From an uncultured beta proteobacterium (lineage in GTDB: Bacteria > Pseudomonadota > Gammaproteobacteria > Burkholderiales > SG8-39): a stretch of 9,363 nt of DNA. Below, piece after piece: positions 6,366 through 9,363 of the stretch. The stretch's first letter is position 1. The number at the start of each line of letters is the position of its first letter. The stretch spans positions 27,918 to 37,280 of the forward strand of contig CADEDU010000045.1 of NCBI GenBank assembly GCA_902826155.1. The letters are read 5' to 3'. The notes below the pieces were generated by a model. It made no database searches, was not told where the DNA came from, and was given only the letters and a program-made list of their open reading frames with translations. The position numbers were made by a program, and so were the translations under genes.

Positions 6366-6385
6366 CCCTCCCCCCGCCCTTGCCC
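6366..6385 (-). other. G-quadruplex-forming motif
   Basis: The minus strand reads GGGCAAGGGCGGGGGGAGGG: four runs of three or more G with loops CAA, C and A. This is a canonical quadruplex pattern with very short loops. It lies just after the first Bug stop codon, within the 122-base gap before the ferredoxin, which holds no other gene. The plus strand is correspondingly C-rich and is followed by a purine-rich stretch at 6411-6425. Any role in termination or expression balance is speculative. Confidence 0.5.
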
Positions 6386-6475
6386 TTCTCGCGCCACCCA
6401 CGTGGCTAGAGGAGGAGGGAGCCGAGCTTGACTCGCGCTGCGGATCAGCGCTCGAACTGCAAAGGAGTCCATCGC

Positions 6476-6787
6476 ATGTCCGGTACCTGGCATGAAGTCG
6501 CGACCGCCGACGGTGTCACCGAAGACGGCCCGCTCGGCGTGAAAGTCGGCGACAAGGAGATCGGGCTGTTCCGGCTCGGCGACAAGCTCTATGCGCTCGA
6601 GGATGTCTGTCCGCATGCATACGCGCTGCTATCGAGCGGATTCATCGACGGCGAGACGGTGGAGTGCCCGCTGCATCAGGCGTGCTTCCACATTCCCACC
6701 GGCAAGTGCACCAATCCGCCGGCCGAGCGCGACGTCGCGGTGTATCCGGTGAAGGTCGAAGGCAACAAGGTGTTCGTGCAGGTTTGA
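6476..6787 (+). CDS. Rieske [2Fe-2S] ferredoxin (103 aa)
   Basis: This is a small electron-transfer protein of the kind that passes electrons from a reductase to the terminal oxygenase of Rieske non-heme iron systems. The cluster ligands are C45 and H47 in VCPHA and C64 and H67 in ECPLHQ, with 16 residues between H47 and C64. Length is typical of single-domain dioxygenase ferredoxins, and there is no signal peptide, so it is cytoplasmic. The start at 6476 is fixed by AAAGGAG (6461-6467) with 8-base spacing; an in-frame start at 6428 has no comparable site and adds non-family residues. The natural partner is the Rieske oxygenase at 8363, separated by two genes. A NirD-like or other Rieske role is possible but less likely in this context. 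Confidence 0.93.
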   Translation: MSGTWHEVATADGVTEDGPLGVKVGDKEIGLFRLGDKLYALEDVCPHAYALLSSGFIDGETVECPLHQACFHIPTGKCTNPPAERDVAVYPVKVEGNKVFVQV

Positions 6788-6862
6788 TCGTCGGCGCCCC
6801 GCTCGCGCCGAACCCACCACCCAGCGAAATCCAGCCAACCCAGCCAGAGGAGGCCGCTCGCC

Positions 6863-7231
6863 ATGGCCGAACGAGGACTGACCCGGGCGCACATGCCCAC
6901 CGCGAACACCGAAGGGGTGATCGCCGATTTCAATCCGTATCTCGAGGCGTATCGCAATCCGCGACGCAGTCCGAACGCCGGCAGTGGCCAGATCTTCCAG
7001 AAGAGCGAGCGCGATCTCATCACCTGGCAGACGCGGCCCGAGATCCCCGGCAACTACGAGTTGAACCTGGCCTCGGCGCTCGAGCAGATTTTCGCTCAGC
7101 GCATCTACGAACTGCCCGAGATCGTTGCCGCGCTCAATCGAGAGGGCATGCGTACGCCCGACGATCAAGCCTGGACCGAAGCCAACTTCCAATCGACGAT
7201 GCGTGAATTGGGCAAGCTCGCATTCGGTTGA
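6863..7231 (+). CDS. Small recombinase-like helix-turn-helix domain protein (122 aa)
   Basis: The start at 6863 follows AGAGGAGG (6846-6853). The N-terminal half (about 1-60) is polar and has no recognised domain. The C-terminal half contains LPEIVAALNREGMRTPDDQAW (residues 84-104 area) followed by a further helix, which closely resembles the helix-turn-helix of the 'recombinase' domain of large serine recombinases (IVxxLNxxGxxTPxGxxW). There is no resolvase catalytic domain or catalytic Ser region, so it is not a recombinase. It lies 75 bases after the ferredoxin and 77 bases before the second Bug gene (start 7309), all in one direction. It could be a local DNA-binding regulator, but the conserved acidic/aromatic N-terminal part and its place among enzyme genes would also fit an accessory subunit. 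Domain resemblance is from memory; function is unknown. Confidence 0.75.
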   Translation: MAERGLTRAHMPTANTEGVIADFNPYLEAYRNPRRSPNAGSGQIFQKSERDLITWQTRPEIPGNYELNLASALEQIFAQRIYELPEIVAALNREGMRTPDDQAWTEANFQSTMRELGKLAFG

Positions 7232-7297
7232 GCGTTTGCCACGCCCGGCCGATGGTGCCGCGCCGCCGATGATCACTCCTTTGCAATGATGAATTCA

Positions 7298-7302
7298 TGA
7301 GG
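7298..7302 (+). promoter_or_regulatory. Ribosome binding site deciding the second Bug gene start
   Basis: TGAGG lies 6 bases ahead of the ATG at 7309. The upstream in-frame ATG at 7297 overlaps this site and has no Shine-Dalgarno of its own, so 7309 is preferred. Confidence 0.5.
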
Positions 7303-7308
7303 TTTCAC

Positions 7309-8286
7309 ATGCTTTGTCGCCTGATGTTCCGTCACTCGATCGCCGCTCTCGCGCTGATCGCGCTCGCACCGCTTGCCTTGGCGCAGGGTTTTCCCAACAA
7401 GCCGATCAAGATCATCGTGCCGTTTCCGCCGGGCGGTTCGGCCGATCTGGTGGCGCGCTTGGTCGGCCAGCGCATGACCGACGACATCGGCCAGCCGGTA
7501 GTGGTGGAGAACAAACCCGGCGCCGACACCATCATCGCGATGGAGTTCGTGGCCAAGTCGGTGGCCGACGGCTACACCATCGGCTACGTCATCGGCTCAG
7601 CGCTGACGATGAACCCGACGCTGTATTCCAAGCTGCCGTACGACGCGGCCAAGGACTACGTTTCGCTCACCCACATCGCCAACGTGCCGCTGGCCATCGC
7701 GGTGCACCCGTCGGTGACCGCGACCAACGCCAAGGAGTTCGCCGACTTCATCCGCGCCAATCCGGGCAAGGTGTTCTACGCCAACGGCAACATCATCTCC
7801 AAGGTCGCCACCGAATCGTTCCAGCGCGCGGCCGGTGCGCCAGGGGCAATGGTGGAAGTGGCCTATCGCGGCAGCGCGCCGAGCCTGCAGGACTTGCTGC
7901 GCGGCACCGTGCAGATGTCGGTCGATCCGGTGATCGGCGTGATGCCGTACGTGCGCGACGGCAAGCTCAAGGTGATCGCGCTCACCGACAGCCGGCGCGC
8001 GCAGGCTTTCCCCGATATTCCGACGGTGGCCGAGAGCGGTATTCCCGGTTTCGCGTTCAACAACTGGCACGGCATGGTGCTGCCCGCCGGTACGCCGCGC
8101 GAGATCGTGACGAGACTGCACGCAGCGATCGTCAAGGCGGCGCGTCATCCCGATGTCGCCCCGAAAGTGCTGCAGTTGGGTGTGGAGATCGTGGCGAGCA
8201 CGCCCGAAGAGATGGCGAGCCGCGTCAACTCCGAGCGCGCCCACTGGGCCAAAGCGTTGCCGGAGATGAACATCAAAATGCAGTAG
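7309..8286 (+). CDS. Second Bug/TctC-family periplasmic solute-binding protein (325 aa)
   Basis: The signal peptide has a Leu/Ala-rich core ending APLALA, with cleavage after Ala25 giving QGFPNKPIKIIV. Hallmarks are FPPGG (39-43), VVVENKPGAD and VAYRGSAPS, followed by a normal C-terminal lobe (FNNWHGMVLPAGTP). It is only distantly similar to the other Bug protein in this cluster, so the pair is not a recent duplication and probably binds different ligands. In the segment that usually reads like Y-A-S-x-G-x-G-S before the second lobe, it has YANGNIISKVATESF, a departure that may alter the ligand pocket. It is encoded between the small helix-turn-helix protein and the oxygenase. An upstream ATG at 7297 would add four residues. 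No permease genes are seen. Confidence 0.92.
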   Translation: MLCRLMFRHSIAALALIALAPLALAQGFPNKPIKIIVPFPPGGSADLVARLVGQRMTDDIGQPVVVENKPGADTIIAMEFVAKSVADGYTIGYVIGSALTMNPTLYSKLPYDAAKDYVSLTHIANVPLAIAVHPSVTATNAKEFADFIRANPGKVFYANGNIISKVATESFQRAAGAPGAMVEVAYRGSAPSLQDLLRGTVQMSVDPVIGVMPYVRDGKLKVIALTDSRRAQAFPDIPTVAESGIPGFAFNNWHGMVLPAGTPREIVTRLHAAIVKAARHPDVAPKVLQLGVEIVASTPEEMASRVNSERAHWAKALPEMNIKMQ

Positions 8287-8303
8287 ATCCACGCGCCTCA
8301 CTG

Positions 8304-8344
8304 CCGCCTCGAACCCGCCTCCAACCGCCTCCAACCGCATCCAT
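8304..8344 (+). repeat. Four short C-rich tandem repeats
   Basis: CCGCCTCGAAC, CCGCCTCCAA, CCGCCTCCAA and CCGCATCCAT run in tandem in the 76-base gap before the oxygenase. The tract is C-rich and G-poor on the transcribed strand, like Rho-loading sites, but no function can be shown. Confidence 0.55.
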
Positions 8345-8362
8345 CGACAAGGACCTTCGATC

Positions 8363-9363
8363 ATGGCCGACCCGCAAGCTGTCGAGCGATTGATGAACCG
8401 CGGACTGCTCAACCAGTGGTATCCGGTGCTGCCGAGCTGGGCGGTGGCGGGCGCGCCGGTGGGCATTACGCGCCTGTCGGAAAACCTGGTGCTGTGGCGC
8501 GATGACTCCGGCGCGATCCACGCGATCGAAGATCGCTGTCCGCATCGCGGCGCCCGGCTGTCGCTGGGCTGGAACCTCGGCGATCGGCTCGCATGCTGGT
8601 ATCACGGCATCGAGGTCGACGGTACCGGCACGGTGCGCACGGTGCCCGCGGTCAATGCCTGTCCGCTCGAAGGCCAGCAGTGCGTCAAGCGCTATCCGGT
8701 GAAGGAAGTGCGCGGCGGCATCTTCGTCTACTTCGGCGATGCGCTGCATCAGGAACCCTGCGAGCTGAAACTGCCCGATGAGCTGGGGCGTGAAGACGAG
8801 TACGGCGCGATCCTGTGCTTCGCCAAATGGCAGTGCAATTACCGTTACGCGATCGATAACGTCATGGACCCGATGCATGGCGCCTATCTGCATGCGCTGT
8901 CGCACTCGATGGCCTCGGGCGACAAGACGGCCACGATGCAGGTGAAGAAGACGGCAACCGGGCTGACGTTCGAGAAGACCACGCAGCGCGACGTGAACTT
9001 CGACTGGGTGGAATTCGGCGAGTCCGGTGCGACGTGGCTGCGCCTGGCGATTCCTTATCGCCCCAATGCTGGACCGGGCGGCAACTTCGGCATTCTCGGT
9101 TTCGTCACGCCGGTCGACGAAAACAACTGCTGCGTGTTCTTCTGGCGCAATCGCAAGTGTTCGGGCTGGGTGCGCGACGTATGGCAGTTCATGTACCGCA
9201 CACGGCTCGAGGGCTTGCACTGGGCGGTGCTCGAGCAGGATCGCTTCGTGCTCGAACACATGGCGCCCGATGCGCGCGCGAAGGAATTTCTCTATCAACA
9301 CGACACGGGGCTCGCGCGCGTGCGGCGGGTCATGCAGAAAGCCGCCGAGTCGCAACTCGATGC
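8363..9363 (+). CDS. Rieske non-heme iron oxygenase, large (alpha) subunit, 3' end missing
   Basis: The reading frame is open from the ATG at 8363 to the last base of the window (333 full codons) with no stop, so the C terminus is outside. AAGGA at 8349-8353 (9-base spacing) supports the start. The N-terminal Rieske domain has C59-P-H61-R-G-A and C78-W-Y-H81-G, the [2Fe-2S] ligands. The catalytic domain has DNVMDPMHGAYLH, giving D169, H172 and H177 in the D-x2-H-x4-H pattern that binds mononuclear iron and links to the neighbouring Rieske centre. D293 in LEQDRF is the likely third, carboxylate ligand. The shape is closer to the phthalate/vanillate/dicamba-type oxygenases than to naphthalene dioxygenase; this is inferred from motif spacing. 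Electrons would come from the ferredoxin at 6476. Substrate unknown, perhaps an aromatic acid or ether; ring dihydroxylation and demethylation are both possible. Confidence 0.93.
   Translation, partial: MADPQAVERLMNRGLLNQWYPVLPSWAVAGAPVGITRLSENLVLWRDDSGAIHAIEDRCPHRGARLSLGWNLGDRLACWYHGIEVDGTGTVRTVPAVNACPLEGQQCVKRYPVKEVRGGIFVYFGDALHQEPCELKLPDELGREDEYGAILCFAKWQCNYRYAIDNVMDPMHGAYLHALSHSMASGDKTATMQVKKTATGLTFEKTTQRDVNFDWVEFGESGATWLRLAIPYRPNAGPGGNFGILGFVTPVDENNCCVFFWRNRKCSGWVRDVWQFMYRTRLEGLHWAVLEQDRFVLEHMAPDARAKEFLYQHDTGLARVRRVMQKAAESQLD

Noticed and set aside
6863..7231. Small protein as a serine recombinase or transposon gene
   Set aside because: Only the helix-turn-helix portion is present; there is no resolvase catalytic domain, no terminal repeats and no target duplication nearby.
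8273..9355. A 360-codon minus-strand frame opposite the oxygenase
   Set aside because: The plus strand encodes a complete Rieske centre and iron-binding motif in an uninterrupted frame; the minus product has no family features.
1..9363. CRISPR array, tRNA, rRNA, riboswitch or insertion sequence
   Set aside because: No spaced direct repeats of suitable length, no cloverleaf or rRNA-like segments, and no transposase frames or paired terminal repeats were seen on reading both strands.

Overview
The window is GC-rich, tightly packed bacterial chromosome with strong Shine-Dalgarno sequences. Two genes encode Bug/TctC-type periplasmic solute-binding proteins and two encode Rieske proteins. This mix is typical of Burkholderiales-like Betaproteobacteria (Bordetella/Variovorax/Cupriavidus style). 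The taxonomic call is inference from gene content only. I saw no tRNA, rRNA, CRISPR array, insertion sequence or phage gene.

Layout. (1) 24-1061 (+): a stand-alone MetE/UROD-like protein with the H-x-C and later Cys of a thiol-activating zinc site. (2) 1125-2558 (-): a succinate-semialdehyde-type aldehyde dehydrogenase, convergent with gene 1; a hairpin lies between them. (3) 2810-3415 and 3446-5158 (+): a two-gene unit. The second gene is a secreted lysyl-endopeptidase-like serine protease (signal peptide, prodomain, catalytic domain, Gly-rich linker, CFI-box C-terminal domain). The first is a lipoprotein consisting almost exactly of that protease's prodomain and nothing else (about 57% identity by hand count over about 160 residues). 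(4) 5361-9363 (+): a co-directional catabolic-type cluster of a Bug binding protein, a Rieske ferredoxin, a small recombinase-like helix-turn-helix protein, a second Bug protein and the large subunit of a Rieske non-heme iron oxygenase, cut by the window end. Upstream of it are a good sigma70-type promoter and a striking operator-like palindrome, GTTCCATATATGGAAC, with a degenerate second copy.

How the parts may work together. Region 4 looks like an inducible uptake and oxidation module for an aromatic or other carboxylated substrate. The Bug proteins would capture substrates in the periplasm, and the ferredoxin would pass electrons to the oxygenase; no reductase and no TctAB/TTT permease is visible here. 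The aldehyde dehydrogenase could act further down the same pathway but is transcribed the other way. Region 3 appears unrelated and is the most novel part: a membrane-anchored free-standing prodomain encoded directly upstream of its cognate protease suggests a foldase, inhibitor or immunity function in trans. That role is inferred; the paralogy, the lipobox and the boundary match are read directly from the sequence.
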